Positions 27,465 through 39,366 of a stretch of DNA of 64,000 nt are shown piece after piece. The notes under the pieces were generated by a model, which worked only from the letters and a program-made list of their open reading frames with translations, was not told the origin of the DNA and ran no database searches. Positions within the stretch are counted from its first letter, which is position 1. Every line of letters begins with the position of its first letter. The DNA is from an uncultured Pelagibacteraceae bacterium (GTDB taxonomy: Bacteria; Pseudomonadota; Alphaproteobacteria; Pelagibacterales; Pelagibacteraceae): contig CACGKH010000002.1 of the NCBI GenBank assembly GCA_902573585.1, positions 1-64,000 on the forward strand, given 5' to 3'. A program made the translations under genes and the position numbers.

Positions 27465-28868
27465 ATGCCTAATACTCTTTACGATAAAATTTGGAACGAT
27501 CATTTAGTAGATCAGCAAGACGATGGTACAGCTTTGCTATTTGTTGATAGACATTTAGTTCACGAAGTTACAAGCCCTCAAGCCTTTGAGGGATTAAGAA
27601 ATTCTAAACGTGAAGTCAGACATCCCAACTTAACCCTTGCTGTCGCAGATCATAACGTTCCTACAACTGATAGGTCTAAAGGTATTTCTGACCAAGAGTC
27701 AAAGATTCAAGTTGAAACTTTAGAGGCTAACTGTAAAGAATTTGGTGTCCAACTTTTTGGAATGGATGATAAGAGACAAGGTATTGTTCATGTTACTGGT
27801 CCTGAGCAAGGCTTTACTCAACCAGGCACAGTTATTGTATGTGGTGATAGTCATACTGCCACTCATGGAGCATTTGGTGCTTTAGCATTTGGAATTGGAA
27901 CTTCTGAAGTAGAACATGTTTTGGCAACTCAAACATTAGTTCAGAAAAAAGCAAAAAATTTTAGAATAAATGTTGATGGCAAACTTCCATTAGGAGTCAC
28001 ATCTAAAGATGTAATTCTTCAAATTATAGGAAAAATTGGTACAGCAGGTGGAACAGGTTGTGTAATAGAATATGCTGGTAATTTAATTAGATCATTGAGT
28101 GTTGAACAAAGAATGACCATTTGCAATATGACAATTGAGGGTGGTGCTAGAGCAGGATTGATAGCGCCTGATGAAAAAATATTTAAATATTTAAAAGATA
28201 GACCAATGTCACCAAAGGGGAAAGATTGGGACAAAGCCTTAGAATATTGGAAAAATTTAAATACTGATGATGGGGCTAAATTTGATAAAGAAATAAACTT
28301 AAGAGCTGATGAAATTTTACCCATGATAACTTGGGGTACATCTCCTCAGGATGTGATTACAATTGATGAAAAAGTACCAAATCCACAAAATGAGAAGGAT
28401 GAAGATAAAAAAAATTCTTTAGAAAGAGCTTTAAATTATATGGGTTTAAAACCAAATATGGCAGCTAAAGACATTAAGATAGATAAAGTTTTTATTGGAA
28501 GCTGTACGAATGGTAGAATTGAGGATCTAAGAGAAGCTGCAAAAATTTTAAAAGATAAAAAAATAGCATCGCACGTACATGCAATGGTCGTTCCAGGATC
28601 GGGTTTAGTAAAAGAGCAAGCAGAGCAAGAAGGATTAGATAAAATTTTTGTAAAATCTGGTTTTGAATGGAGAGAGCCAGGTTGCTCTATGTGTTTAGCA
28701 ATGAATGCAGATAAGTTAAAACCAGAAGAAAGATGTGCTTCTACATCAAACAGAAATTTTGAGGGTAGACAAGGTAGAGGTGGAAGAACTCATTTAGTAA
28801 GCCCAGGTATGGCAGCTGCTGCGGCAATATCTGGAAATCTTGATGATGTCAGAAAGTATCAAAATTAA
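27465..28868 (+). CDS. leuC: 3-isopropylmalate dehydratase large subunit
   Basis: ORF 467 aa; [66 protein letters not shown]. Confidence 0.97.
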   Translation: MPNTLYDKIWNDHLVDQQDDGTALLFVDRHLVHEVTSPQAFEGLRNSKREVRHPNLTLAVADHNVPTTDRSKGISDQESKIQVETLEANCKEFGVQLFGMDDKRQGIVHVTGPEQGFTQPGTVIVCGDSHTATHGAFGALAFGIGTSEVEHVLATQTLVQKKAKNFRINVDGKLPLGVTSKDVILQIIGKIGTAGGTGCVIEYAGNLIRSLSVEQRMTICNMTIEGGARAGLIAPDEKIFKYLKDRPMSPKGKDWDKALEYWKNLNTDDGAKFDKEINLRADEILPMITWGTSPQDVITIDEKVPNPQNEKDEDKKNSLERALNYMGLKPNMAAKDIKIDKVFIGSCTNGRIEDLREAAKILKDKKIASHVHAMVVPGSGLVKEQAEQEGLDKIFVKSGFEWREPGCSMCLAMNADKLKPEERCASTSNRNFEGRQGRGGRTHLVSPGMAAAAAISGNLDDVRKYQN

Positions 28869-28869
28869 T

Positions 28870-29481
28870 ATGCAAAAATTTAATACATTAAAAAGTATAC
28901 CAGCCTATCTGCCGATAGTTAACATAGATACGGATATGATTATTCCAAAACAATTTTTAAAAACAATTAAAAGAACAGGTTTAGGTAAAAATTTGTTTTT
29001 TGAGATGAGATATGATGACAAAGGAAAAGAAATTAGTGATTTTGTTTTAAATAAAAACCCTTTCAATAATTCAAAAATTTTAATTGCAGGTAAAAATTTT
29101 GGATGTGGTTCATCACGAGAGCATGCTCCATGGGCATTATTAGATTTTGGTATTACTTGTGTGATAAGCTCAAGTTTTGCGGATATTTTTTACAGTAACT
29201 GTTTTAAAAATGGAATTTTACCAATTATTCTTGATGATGAAAAAATTAAAGAGCTGTCAGAATATGCAAAAAGGGAAGAAGAGATTTCTATAGACCTTAA
29301 TGAGGAAAAGATCATTTTTGGAAATAATGAGACAAAATTTAAAGTAGATTCATTTAAAAAGAAATGTTTATTAGAAGGACTAGACGATATAGCATTATCT
29401 TTAAAAAAATCAGATAAAATAGAAAATTTTGAAAAAGATTTAAAAGTTAAAAAACCTTGGATATTTAATGATCAAAGTTAA
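28870..29481 (+). CDS. leuD: 3-isopropylmalate dehydratase small subunit
   Basis: In-frame ATG at 28870; [29 protein letters not shown]. Confidence 0.96.
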   Translation: MQKFNTLKSIPAYLPIVNIDTDMIIPKQFLKTIKRTGLGKNLFFEMRYDDKGKEISDFVLNKNPFNNSKILIAGKNFGCGSSREHAPWALLDFGITCVISSSFADIFYSNCFKNGILPIILDDEKIKELSEYAKREEEISIDLNEEKIIFGNNETKFKVDSFKKKCLLEGLDDIALSLKKSDKIENFEKDLKVKKPWIFNDQS

Positions 29482-30574
29482 AAAAAGAAAAATATTATTA
29501 TTACCAGGAGATGGAATTGGCCCAGAGGTTATTGGTGAAGTAAGAAAAATAATTAATTGGTTTAATGATAAAAAATCTCTTGATTTTGAAATAGATGAAG
29601 ATCTTGCTGGAGGTTGCTCTTATGATAAACATGGAACACCAATCACTGATGAAGTATTTTATAAAGCTTTAGAAAGTGCAGTTGTTATGCTTGGTGCAGT
29701 CGGTGGTCCAAAATGGGATGGTGTCGAATTTTCAAAAAAACCTGAGAGAGCATTATTAAAACTTAGAAAAGAATTAAAATTATTTGCTAACTTACGACCG
29801 GCAATATGTTTTGAACAACTAGTTGACGCATCAACATTAAAACCAGAAATAGTCTCTGGTTTAGACATAATGATTGTTAGAGAGTTAACAGGCGGAATAT
29901 ATTTTGGTGAACCAAGAGGTATTAAGCCTATTGAAAACGGTGAAAGAAAAGGAATTAACACCCATACTTACACTAGTAGTGAAATAATAAGGGTTGCTAG
30001 AATTGCTTTTGAATTAGCTAAAAAGAGATCAAATAAAGTTACATCTTGTGAAAAATCAAATGTCATGGAAGCAGGGCAGCTTTGGAAAGAAGAAGTTCAA
30101 ATATTACACGATAAAGAATATAACGATGTTGAATTAAGTCATATGCTTGCTGATAATTGTTCAATGCAGTTACTAAGAAACCCAAAACAATTTGATGTAA
30201 TAGTGACTGACAATTTATTTGGAGATATGTTGTCAGACCAAGCTTCTATGTTGACGGGCTCATTAGGTCTTTTGCCTTCAGCTTCTTTAGGTGCCAAAAA
30301 TAAAGATGGTGAAATGAGATCCATGTATGAACCTATTCATGGATCTGCTCCTGATATTGCTGGTAAAGGAATTGCTAATCCAATTGCTAGTATACTCAGT
30401 TTTGCTATGGCTTTAAGATACTCATTAGACCTAGATAAAGAAGCTCAAGCTCTTGAAAAAGCAGTGCAGGACGTTTTAAATGACGGTTTAAGAACTAAAG
30501 ACATTTTATCAGATGGAATGAAAGAAGTATCTACTGCACAAATGGGTGATGCGATAATTTCAAAATTGCAATAA
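29468..30574 (+). CDS. leuB: 3-isopropylmalate dehydrogenase
   Basis: ORF 368 aa; [50 protein letters not shown]. Confidence 0.97.
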   Translation: MIKVKKRKILLLPGDGIGPEVIGEVRKIINWFNDKKSLDFEIDEDLAGGCSYDKHGTPITDEVFYKALESAVVMLGAVGGPKWDGVEFSKKPERALLKLRKELKLFANLRPAICFEQLVDASTLKPEIVSGLDIMIVRELTGGIYFGEPRGIKPIENGERKGINTHTYTSSEIIRVARIAFELAKKRSNKVTSCEKSNVMEAGQLWKEEVQILHDKEYNDVELSHMLADNCSMQLLRNPKQFDVIVTDNLFGDMLSDQASMLTGSLGLLPSASLGAKNKDGEMRSMYEPIHGSAPDIAGKGIANPIASILSFAMALRYSLDLDKEAQALEKAVQDVLNDGLRTKDILSDGMKEVSTAQMGDAIISKLQ

Positions 30575-30600
30575 TCTATCAATTATTCTAAACTATTTTT

Positions 30601-32364
30601 ATGCCAAGCTATACTGCTCCATTAGAAGATATGATGTTTCTTTTTGAAAAATTAAGAGACAATAAAAATTACAATGAATTAGAAAAATATAAAGAAGTTA
30701 GTTCAGATTTAGTCAAAGATATTTTAGAAGAAGCTGCAAAAATTAATCAAAATTTAATTTTACCTCTAGCTAAAGCTGGGGATGAAAATCCAGCAGTTTT
30801 AGAAAATGGAGTAGTGAGGACACCTCCAGGATACAAGGAGGCATATAAAAAATACATTGAGGATGGGTGGACTTCTTTGTCCTGTGATCCAAAGTATGGT
30901 GGTCAGGGAATGCCAAAAACAGTGAGTGCATTTTTTGATGAAATGTTATCTTCTGCAAGTTTATCATTTAAACTTTATAGCGAACTGAGTATAGGAGCTT
31001 ATAATTGTATTAATCATCATGCATCAGATGAGTTGAAAGAAAAATATTTACCGAAAATAGTTGAAGGTAAATGGAGTGGCACTATGTGTTTAACAGAACC
31101 TGTGTGTGGAACAGATTTAGGACTTTTAAAAACGAAAGCCGAAAAACAAAAAGATGGAACATATAAAATTAGTGGTCAGAAAATATTTATAACTTCAGGA
31201 GATCATGATTTAACAGAAAACATTATTCATTTAGTAATTGCTAGAGCCACGGACTCTCCAACCGGCACAAAAGGTATAAGTTTATTTTTAGTTCCTAAAT
31301 TTGTAGTTAATGAAGATGGAAGTGTTGGTCCAAGAAATGGTATATCAACTGGATCTATTGAAAGTAAAATGGGCATAAAAGGTTCTGCTACCTGTGTATT
31401 AAATTTTGATGATGCTATTGGCTACATGATTGGAAAAAAAGACAAAGGTTTAAACGCAATGTTTACCATGATGAATCTTGAAAGAATAGTTGTTGGTATT
31501 CAAGGTCTAGGAATTTCAGAAATCGCTTATCAAAACTCACTCGCTTATGCGAAAGAAAGAAAACAAGGCAAGACAAATAAAACCAAGTCAACTAATGGTG
31601 CTGATTTTATAATTGAACATGCGGATATAAGAAGATCATTGTTGAATATGAAATCAATTATCGAAGGTGAGAGAGCTTTATGTTTTTGGTTATCACAACA
31701 AACTGAAGTTAGTTTGAACCATCAAGATGAAAAAGTGCGTCAGGAAGCTTCTGATTTTGTTTCATTGATGACACCAGTGGTAAAATCATTGTTTACTGAT
31801 TTAGGTATGGAAATTACTAATGATGCAATGCAAATTCATGGAGGTTATGGTTATACAAAAGATCAAGGAATAGAACAGTTGTATAGAGATAATAGAATAA
31901 CACCAATTTATGAAGGTACAAACTCAGTACAAGCTGCAGATTTAGTTTTTAGAAAGTTATCAAATAAAAATGGAGATATAATAAATAAATTCATAGATTT
32001 AATAAAAACTGAAACTGATTTAAAAAATGAAAAGATTAAACCATTTACAAAGGAATTTAGTTTTTATTTGAATATTTTAACTAAGTTTAGTGAGTGGATT
32101 AACGAAAAAATGAAAACAGATAAAGATGATGTCAGTGCTGCTGCAAATGATTATCTGAAAACTTTGGGTTTTGTTTCAGTTGCTTATGCTTGGATTAAGG
32201 TTCTGGATGTAAGTTTTAAAGATTATAATGAGAATAAAAACTTCTTTGATGACAAAATAAATACTGCAAAATTCTATTTTGATAAAGTTTTACCAAGAGC
32301 TGAGCAACATTATAAATCTGCTATTTCTGGAAGCTCAAATATTATGAATTTTAAATTTAATTAA
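30601..32364 (+). CDS. dmdC: Acyl-CoA dehydrogenase, probable 3-methylmercaptopropionyl-CoA dehydrogenase
   Basis: ORF 587 aa; YTAPLEDMMF long ACAD class, CLTEPVCGTDLGLLKTKA, MQIHGGYGYTKDQGIEQLYRDNRITPIYEGTN; adjacent to dmdB and near dmdA. Confidence 0.85.
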   Translation: MPSYTAPLEDMMFLFEKLRDNKNYNELEKYKEVSSDLVKDILEEAAKINQNLILPLAKAGDENPAVLENGVVRTPPGYKEAYKKYIEDGWTSLSCDPKYGGQGMPKTVSAFFDEMLSSASLSFKLYSELSIGAYNCINHHASDELKEKYLPKIVEGKWSGTMCLTEPVCGTDLGLLKTKAEKQKDGTYKISGQKIFITSGDHDLTENIIHLVIARATDSPTGTKGISLFLVPKFVVNEDGSVGPRNGISTGSIESKMGIKGSATCVLNFDDAIGYMIGKKDKGLNAMFTMMNLERIVVGIQGLGISEIAYQNSLAYAKERKQGKTNKTKSTNGADFIIEHADIRRSLLNMKSIIEGERALCFWLSQQTEVSLNHQDEKVRQEASDFVSLMTPVVKSLFTDLGMEITNDAMQIHGGYGYTKDQGIEQLYRDNRITPIYEGTNSVQAADLVFRKLSNKNGDIINKFIDLIKTETDLKNEKIKPFTKEFSFYLNILTKFSEWINEKMKTDKDDVSAAANDYLKTLGFVSVAYAWIKVLDVSFKDYNENKNFFDDKINTAKFYFDKVLPRAEQHYKSAISGSSNIMNFKFN

Positions 32365-32365
32365 A

Positions 32366-33982
32366 ATGAGTCATTACGAAACAAATTTAGATAAAAATTT
32401 TGCAAACTATGTTCCATTAACACCTTTATCTTTTTTAGAGAGAGCAAAAGATATTTACCCAAATTATGAAGCAATAGTATATGAAGAAAGAAAATATACT
32501 TGGAGTGAAGTTTACAAAAGGGCTATAAAATTTGCTAGTGCACTAGAAAAAATTGGTATCAAAAAAGGAGATACTGTTTCATTTTTAGCTTTTAATACTC
32601 CAGAAATTTTCGAGGCCCACTATTCAGTTCCAATGACAGGTGCCGTATTGAATACAATTAATATTAGATTAGATGCTAATACTATCTCGTATATTTTAAA
32701 TCATAGTGATGCAAAAGTATTAGTAGTAGATAGACAACTTCATATTGAGGTAAAAAAGGCTCTAAGCAAATTGGATAAAAAAATCACTATAATTGATATT
32801 CATGATAAATTTGCAGATCAGTCAAAATTAGAGAAAATTGGTGATTTAGAATACGAAAAATTTCTTAATACAGGTGATGAAAACTACATTTGGAAAATGC
32901 CAGAGGATGAGTGGCAGGCTATATCTTTAAGTTATACCTCAGGTACAACTGGAAATCCTAAAGGTGTTGTTTATCATCATAGAGGCTCATATCTCATGTC
33001 AACTGGAAGTGCAGTTGCTTGGAATATGCCAAACAGATTAAATTTTTTAACAATTGTTCCAATGTTTCACTGTAATGGTTGGTGTTACCCATGGACAGTT
33101 CCAATGCTAAATGGAAGAACTATTTGTTTACGAAACATAGATGTTAAAAAGATTTTTGAGTTAATAGATAAATATGATGTTACTCATTTTGGAGGTGCTC
33201 CGATTGTATTAAACATGATAACAGGTGCTCCCAAAAGTGATCAAAAAAAATTAAAAAACAAAGTTCATGTGCTTACTGCGGGGGCTCCACCGCCGAGTAT
33301 AATTTTCAAAAAAATGAAAGAACTTGGTTTTGAAGTAATGCATGTTTATGGTTTAACAGAGACTTATGGTCATGTTACTCAATGTGCTTGGAATGATGAT
33401 TGGAATGGATTTGATGAAGATAAGCAAAATGAAATTAAAGCAAGACAAGGAGTTAGATATCCTAATCTTGAGGGAGCAGCAATTATGGATCCTGAGACTA
33501 TGAAAGAAGTTCCAAAGGATGGAAAAACTATTGGTGAGATAATGCTAAGAGGAAACGTAGTAATGAAAGGTTATTTTAAAGATAAAGCTGCTACTGATAA
33601 GGCTATGGCTGGTGGTTGGTTTCATTCTGGAGATTTAGCAGTAATGCATCCAGATGGATATGTCAAAATACAAGACAGATCAAAAGATATAATTATTTCT
33701 GGTGGAGAAAATATTTCTTCGATTGAAATAGAAAACACTTTATCTAAACATCCCTCAGTATCAATAGCAGCTGTAGTTGCTAAGCCTGATGAAAAGTGGG
33801 GTGAAGTTCCTTGTGCATTTATTGAAGTGGTTAAAGATAAACCTACCACAGAAAAAGAATTAATAAGCTTTTGTAAAGAAACTTTGGCTGGTTTTAAGGT
33901 TCCAAAACAGGTTGTTTTCTGTGAATTACCAAAAACTTCTACAGGTAAAATTCAAAAATTTGAGCTTAGAAAAAAATTTTAG
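32366..33982 (+). CDS. dmdB: Acyl-CoA synthetase, probable 3-methylmercaptopropionate-CoA ligase
   Basis: ORF 538 aa; SLSYTSGTTGNPKGVVYHHRG, VYGLTETYG, GWFHSGDLAVMHPDGYVKIQDRSKDIIISGGENISSIEIE; adjacent to dmdC and near dmdA. Confidence 0.85.
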   Translation: MSHYETNLDKNFANYVPLTPLSFLERAKDIYPNYEAIVYEERKYTWSEVYKRAIKFASALEKIGIKKGDTVSFLAFNTPEIFEAHYSVPMTGAVLNTINIRLDANTISYILNHSDAKVLVVDRQLHIEVKKALSKLDKKITIIDIHDKFADQSKLEKIGDLEYEKFLNTGDENYIWKMPEDEWQAISLSYTSGTTGNPKGVVYHHRGSYLMSTGSAVAWNMPNRLNFLTIVPMFHCNGWCYPWTVPMLNGRTICLRNIDVKKIFELIDKYDVTHFGGAPIVLNMITGAPKSDQKKLKNKVHVLTAGAPPPSIIFKKMKELGFEVMHVYGLTETYGHVTQCAWNDDWNGFDEDKQNEIKARQGVRYPNLEGAAIMDPETMKEVPKDGKTIGEIMLRGNVVMKGYFKDKAATDKAMAGGWFHSGDLAVMHPDGYVKIQDRSKDIIISGGENISSIEIENTLSKHPSVSIAAVVAKPDEKWGEVPCAFIEVVKDKPTTEKELISFCKETLAGFKVPKQVVFCELPKTSTGKIQKFELRKKF

Positions 33983-33990
33983 GTAATTAA

Positions 33991-34767
33991 TTGATAATAA
34001 CCATACAAAATAAAAGTGTTTATTTCTCAGATGCTGGGCAGGGTATAGAAAATTCTAAAGATACAATTGTGTTTTTACATGGAAGTGGTTTATCACACAT
34101 TGTCTGGTCTTTAACTGAACAATTTTTTTCAAATAAAAATTTTAATGTTTTATCAATTGATTTACCTGGGCATGGAAATTCTGATGGTCCATGTTTAGAT
34201 AGTATTGAAAAAATAGCAGATTGGTTAGAAAAAGTTTTTGAAGAATTAAAATTGAAGAATATAATTCTTGTTGGTCATTCACAAGGTTGTCTAGAAGCTC
34301 TTGAATATTCATTCAAATACAAAGATAGATTAAAAAGAATAGTATTTGTTGGAGGTTCTTATCGAATGCCCGTAAATAAAGATCTAATTGATTTGGCCTC
34401 AGATGGAGATTCTGATGCTGTCAAATTAATGATGAAATGGGGCTATGAAGGCTCAAAAAAATTTATTGGTGGAAATCCAGTTGAAAAAATAATTCAATCT
34501 CCAAGAGATATAAGTGAAATTTTGGCAGTTGATCTTATTGCATGTAATAATTATCAAAATGGCTCAGATGCTGCTAAAGCTATAAATTGTCCGGCCATGT
34601 TTATATTTGGAGAACTTGACAAGATGGCTAATTTAGAAAGTGGAAAAAAATTTGCGAATTTAGTAAAAAATTCAACTACTCATATAATTATTGGATCAGG
34701 ACACATGATTATGATTGAAAAAGCTTTTGAAATGCGAGAAAAGATTTTTGAATTTTTAAATAAATGA
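33991..34767 (+). CDS. Alpha/beta hydrolase between dmdB and dmdA (TTG start)
   Basis: ORF 258 aa; [24 protein letters not shown] (GxSxG), [23 protein letters not shown]. Confidence 0.9.
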   Translation: MIITIQNKSVYFSDAGQGIENSKDTIVFLHGSGLSHIVWSLTEQFFSNKNFNVLSIDLPGHGNSDGPCLDSIEKIADWLEKVFEELKLKNIILVGHSQGCLEALEYSFKYKDRLKRIVFVGGSYRMPVNKDLIDLASDGDSDAVKLMMKWGYEGSKKFIGGNPVEKIIQSPRDISEILAVDLIACNNYQNGSDAAKAINCPAMFIFGELDKMANLESGKKFANLVKNSTTHIIIGSGHMIMIEKAFEMREKIFEFLNK

Positions 34768-35873
34768 AAAACTATTCCATAGCAAAATCTAGAAGATTAA
34801 GAAGTACTCCTTATACTTCAAGAATAGAAAAACAAGGTGTAACAGCTTATACCGTTTACAACCATATGTTATTACCAGCTGCATTTGGATCAATAGAAGA
34901 GTCTTGTGATCATTTAAAAAAAAATGTTCAAATTTGGGATGTTGCAGCAGAGAGACAAGTTGAAATTTCTGGACCAGATTCAGCGAAACTTGTTCAGCTT
35001 ATGACTTGTCGAGATTTGTCAAAATCAAAAATTGGAAGATGTTATTACTGTCCAATAATTGATGATAATGGTAATTTAGTTAATGATCCAGTAATATTAA
35101 AGTTAGCTGAAGATAAATGGTGGATCTCGATTGCAGACTCAGATGTTATTTTTTTTGCCAAAGGACTTGCTTCTGGAAATAATTTTAAAGTTAAAATTTT
35201 TGAACCAAATGTTGATATTATTGCAATACAAGGTCCCAAATCATTTGGTCTGATGGAAAAAGTTTTTGGAAAAAAAATTACTGAGTTAAAATTTTTTGGA
35301 TTTGACTATTTTGATTTCAAAGGCACAAAACATTTAATTGCTAGATCAGGTTGGTCAAAACAAGGTGGTTATGAAGTTTATGTTGAAAATACATCATCAG
35401 GCCAAGATTTATACGATCATCTTTTTGAAATAGGTTTAGAATTTAATGTAAAACCTGGTTGTCCAAATCTTATTGAAAGAATAGAAAGTGGCCTCCTTTC
35501 TTACGGAAACGATTTTGACAATCAAGATAATCCTTTTGAATGTGGTTTTGAAAAATATGTAAATTTAGAGTCGGATGTAGTTTTTTTGGGCAAAGAAAAG
35601 TTAAAAAAGATTAAATCAGATGGAATTAAAAGAAAATTAATGGGAGTTCATATCGAAACAAATGAGATTAGTTTAACAGGCTCAGTCAATATTACGAATA
35701 ATGATGGAAATTTGATAGGGGATCTTAGATCTGCATGTTATTCACCTCATTTCAAAAAAGTTATAGGAATTGCGATGATAAAAGAGCCTTTTTGCAAAAA
35801 GTTAGTGACTGGTAAGGTTGAAATTGGCGGTAAAAATATAGCTCTTAAAGTTTGCGAATTACCTTTCATCTAG
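34764..35873 (+). CDS. dmdA: Dimethylsulfoniopropionate demethylase
   Basis: ORF 369 aa; GcvT-fold; [84 protein letters not shown] closely resemble the Pelagibacter DmdA sequence as recalled. Confidence 0.95.
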   Translation: MKNYSIAKSRRLRSTPYTSRIEKQGVTAYTVYNHMLLPAAFGSIEESCDHLKKNVQIWDVAAERQVEISGPDSAKLVQLMTCRDLSKSKIGRCYYCPIIDDNGNLVNDPVILKLAEDKWWISIADSDVIFFAKGLASGNNFKVKIFEPNVDIIAIQGPKSFGLMEKVFGKKITELKFFGFDYFDFKGTKHLIARSGWSKQGGYEVYVENTSSGQDLYDHLFEIGLEFNVKPGCPNLIERIESGLLSYGNDFDNQDNPFECGFEKYVNLESDVVFLGKEKLKKIKSDGIKRKLMGVHIETNEISLTGSVNITNNDGNLIGDLRSACYSPHFKKVIGIAMIKEPFCKKLVTGKVEIGGKNIALKVCELPFI

Positions 35874-35888
35874 TATAAAACTTACATC

Positions 35889-36896
35889 ATGGATATTGCA
35901 ATAGTCGGTGCAACAGGGAATGTTGGTAGAAAAACACTAGAAGTTCTTGAGAAAAAAGATCTTTCTATTAATAATCTATATTTGTTGGCATCATCCAAAA
36001 GTGCAGGAAAAAAAATTAATTTCAAAGGTGTGGATCACGACATTCATGATTTAGAAGACTTTGATTTTTCAAAAGTAAAAATTTGTTTTTTTGCTGCAGG
36101 TGGAAAAATTTCAGAAAAATTTGCAGAAAAAGCTGCAAAAAATTGTTTAGTAATAGACAACTCAAGTCATTTTAGAATGGATCCAGACGTTCCTTTGATA
36201 GTGCCACAAGTTAATTCTGAGGATTTAAAAACTATAAAAAAAAATATTATAGCAAATCCAAACTGTTCAACTGCACAATTAGTAATTGCTCTTAAACCTT
36301 TGCACGATTTGTTTTCAATTAAAAGAATAGTAGTATCAACATATCAATCAGTTTCAGGAGGTGGTAAAGCTCCTATGGATGAATTAATTGAACAGACAAA
36401 ATTAATACTAGATGGAAAAAAAGTTAAGTCTAAAAACTTTACAAAACAAATAGCATTTAATGCAATCCCACAAATAGACATATTTTCAGATGATGGATAT
36501 ACAAAAGAGGAACTTAAAATGACTAATGAAACAAAAAAAATTTTAGATAATAAAATAGATTTAACAGCCACTTGTGTAAGATTACCTATTTCTGTTTCTC
36601 ATTCAGAATCTGTCAATATTCAATTTGAAAAATCATTTTCAATAGAGAAAGTAAAAGAAGCTTTAGATAATTTTGAGGGATGTAAAGTAATAGATGAGAG
36701 AGAGGACGGACATTATTCAACTCCAGTTGAAGCAGAAGGAAAAGATGAAACATTTATTTCGAGAATTAGAGAAGATAAGACTATTAAAAATGGATTAAAT
36801 TTATGGATTGTTTCAGACAATCTTTTGAGGGGGGCAGCTTTAAATTCTGTAGAAATCGCAGAAACTTTAATTAAAAATAATTTTTATGGAAAGTAA
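35889..36896 (+). CDS. asd: Aspartate-semialdehyde dehydrogenase
   Basis: ORF 335 aa; IVGATGNVGRKTLEVLE, ANPNCSTAQLVIALKPL (catalytic Cys), SVSGGGKAPMDEL. Confidence 0.95.
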   Translation: MDIAIVGATGNVGRKTLEVLEKKDLSINNLYLLASSKSAGKKINFKGVDHDIHDLEDFDFSKVKICFFAAGGKISEKFAEKAAKNCLVIDNSSHFRMDPDVPLIVPQVNSEDLKTIKKNIIANPNCSTAQLVIALKPLHDLFSIKRIVVSTYQSVSGGGKAPMDELIEQTKLILDGKKVKSKNFTKQIAFNAIPQIDIFSDDGYTKEELKMTNETKKILDNKIDLTATCVRLPISVSHSESVNIQFEKSFSIEKVKEALDNFEGCKVIDEREDGHYSTPVEAEGKDETFISRIREDKTIKNGLNLWIVSDNLLRGAALNSVEIAETLIKNNFYGK

Positions 36897-37269
36897 AACA
36901 CCATTATCCCCACATATACAAATTTATAGATGGCACATTTCTTCATTGGTTTCTATTTGTCATAGGATAACAGGTATAATTAATATAATTGTAATTACAT
37001 TAATTTGTTTGTGGGCATCACTTTTAATATTAGGAGAAAGTAATTACCAATTGATAAATTCATTTTTAAACTCATTTATAGGAAAATTTATTATTTTGGG
37101 TATTACTTGGTCTTTTTCTTTTCAGGTTTTAAGTGAAATAAGACATTTGATCATGGATCTTGGATATGGATTTGAAATTAAAACAACAAAAATTACAGGA
37201 TTAATTACTATATTTGGATCATTAATTTTAACTGTTGTCTTTTATTTAATAGGAAAAAATTTTTTTTAA
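36886..37269 (+). CDS. sdhC: Succinate dehydrogenase cytochrome b556 subunit
   Basis: ORF 127 aa; PLSPHIQIYRWHISSLVSICHRITG, RHLIMDLGYGFE. Confidence 0.93.
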   Translation: MESKTPLSPHIQIYRWHISSLVSICHRITGIINIIVITLICLWASLLILGESNYQLINSFLNSFIGKFIILGITWSFSFQVLSEIRHLIMDLGYGFEIKTTKITGLITIFGSLILTVVFYLIGKNFF

Positions 37270-37270
37270 A

Positions 37271-37594
37271 ATGATAAATGCTACAAAAAAATGGATCTTT
37301 TTAAAGATTAGTGGAGCAACATTGGTACCCTTGATGTTGTGGTTTATTATTAATCTAATAAATTTTTATGACCAAGGATACTCTGATGTTGTGAATTTTT
37401 TTACAAATTCATCATCTAAATTTTTATTCAGTTTATTTATTATTAACGCATATTTTTTTTCAGCACTGAGCATCAGTGAGGTTTTCGAGGATTATTTAGC
37501 TAATGATAAAATCAAAAATGTCGCAAATAAGCTTTTGTACGCTTCAGCGGTGGTAATTCCATTAATTACAATTATATTAATATCAACGTTATGA
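37271..37594 (+). CDS. sdhD: Succinate dehydrogenase membrane anchor subunit
   Basis: ORF 107 aa, three TM segments, between sdhC and sdhA. Confidence 0.85.
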   Translation: MINATKKWIFLKISGATLVPLMLWFIINLINFYDQGYSDVVNFFTNSSSKFLFSLFIINAYFFSALSISEVFEDYLANDKIKNVANKLLYASAVVIPLITIILISTL

Positions 37595-39366
37595 GTACAT
37601 ATAAAATAATTAATCACGAATATGATGTTGTAGTTTTAGGAGCTGGTGGCTCAGGGTTAAGAGCTGCAGTTGGTTTAAGTGAAGCTGGTTTGAAAACTGC
37701 ATGTATTTCTAAAGTCTTCCCAACAAGAAGTCATACTTCAGCTGCTCAAGGAGGTATTTCAGCAGCTCTTGGTAATATGGGAGAAGACGATTGGCGTTGG
37801 CATATGTATGATACTGTTAAAGGGGCCGATTGGTTAGGAGACCAAGATAGTATTGAATATCTTTGTAAAGAGGCACCAAAAGCGGTTATTGAATTAGAAA
37901 AGTATGGAGTTCCTTTTAGTAGAACAGAAGATGGAAAAATTTATCAAAGACCATTCGGCGGTATGACTAAAAATTATGGAAATGGGATTGTTCAAAGAAC
38001 TTGTGCAGCAGCTGATAGAACAGGTCATGCAATTTTACATACTTTGTATGGACAGGCCTTAAAGCACAAAACAGAATTTTTTATAGAGTATTTTGCATTA
38101 GACTTATTAATGAAAGATGGAGAGTGTAAAGGTTTAATCGCGTGGAATTTAAATGATGGAACTATTCATAGATTTAGAGCCCACACAGTGATAATTGCAA
38201 CAGGTGGTTATGGTAAAGTTTACTATTCAGCAACCTCTGCTCATACTTGCACTGGAGACGGTAATGCAATGGTTTTAAGGGCTGGATTACCTTTACAAGA
38301 TATGGAGTTTGTTCAATTTCATCCAACAGGAATATATGGACATGGTACTTTAATAACAGAGGGAGCAAGAGGTGAAGGAGGATATCTTACGAATTCTAAA
38401 GGTGAAAGATTTATGGAAAGATACGCACCAAAGGCTAAAGATTTAGCATCACGAGATGTTGTGAGTAGATCAATGTCAATTGAAATTAATGAGGGAAGAG
38501 GTGTTGGAAAAGATCAAGACCATGTTCATTTAAACTTAAGTCATTTAGATAAAGAAATAATTGAAAGTAGATTACCTGGTATAACTGATGCAGCTAGATT
38601 ATTTGCAAATGTAGATGTTACTAAAGATCCGATCCCTGTTGTTCCAACAGTCCATTATAATATGGGTGGTATTCCTACAAATTATAAAGGAGAGGTGTTA
38701 ACAGTAAACGGATCTGAAAAAACTGTTCCTGGATTAATGGCAATAGGAGAAGCTGCATGTGTTTCAGTTCATGGAGCAAATAGATTAGGATCTAATTCTT
38801 TAATTGATTTAGTTGTTTTTGGGAGAGCTGCAGCCAAGAGAGCAGCAGAGCTAGTTAAGCCTGGGACGCCACATGAAGAAATTAGTGAGACTGAAACACA
38901 GAAATGTATCGATAGATTTGATAAAATTAGAAATGCAGAAGGTAACACAGGAACAGCAGAATTAAGATTAGCAATGCAGAAAACAATGCAGTCTAAATGT
39001 GCTGTTTTTAGAACAGAAAAAACTCTTAAAGAAGGAGTTGAGGAAATAAGAAAAACATATGATGGCTTAGATTCTTTATCAGTTAAAGATAAGTCATTAA
39101 TTTTTAATACTGATTTAGTTGAGACTTTAGAATTTGATAATTTAATCAGACAAGCTGTGGTAACTGTAGACTCTGCTTATAATAGAAAAGAAAGTAGAGG
39201 AGCGCACGCTAGAGAAGATTATCCAAAAAGAGATGATGAAAAATTTATGCAACATACACTTGCTTGGTGTGATGGAAAAAATACAAAAATAAGCTATAGA
39301 GAAGTTCATAAATCTACACTTACAAATGAAGTTCAGTACTTTCCACCTCAAGAAAGAGTATATTAA
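37591..39366 (+). CDS. sdhA: Succinate dehydrogenase flavoprotein subunit
   Basis: ORF 591 aa; [74 protein letters not shown]. Confidence 0.98.
   Translation: MSTYKIINHEYDVVVLGAGGSGLRAAVGLSEAGLKTACISKVFPTRSHTSAAQGGISAALGNMGEDDWRWHMYDTVKGADWLGDQDSIEYLCKEAPKAVIELEKYGVPFSRTEDGKIYQRPFGGMTKNYGNGIVQRTCAAADRTGHAILHTLYGQALKHKTEFFIEYFALDLLMKDGECKGLIAWNLNDGTIHRFRAHTVIIATGGYGKVYYSATSAHTCTGDGNAMVLRAGLPLQDMEFVQFHPTGIYGHGTLITEGARGEGGYLTNSKGERFMERYAPKAKDLASRDVVSRSMSIEINEGRGVGKDQDHVHLNLSHLDKEIIESRLPGITDAARLFANVDVTKDPIPVVPTVHYNMGGIPTNYKGEVLTVNGSEKTVPGLMAIGEAACVSVHGANRLGSNSLIDLVVFGRAAAKRAAELVKPGTPHEEISETETQKCIDRFDKIRNAEGNTGTAELRLAMQKTMQSKCAVFRTEKTLKEGVEEIRKTYDGLDSLSVKDKSLIFNTDLVETLEFDNLIRQAVVTVDSAYNRKESRGAHAREDYPKRDDEKFMQHTLAWCDGKNTKISYREVHKSTLTNEVQYFPPQERVY

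Noticed and set aside
28019-28324. 101-aa antisense ORF inside leuC
   Set aside because: Shadow ORF; no independent evidence.
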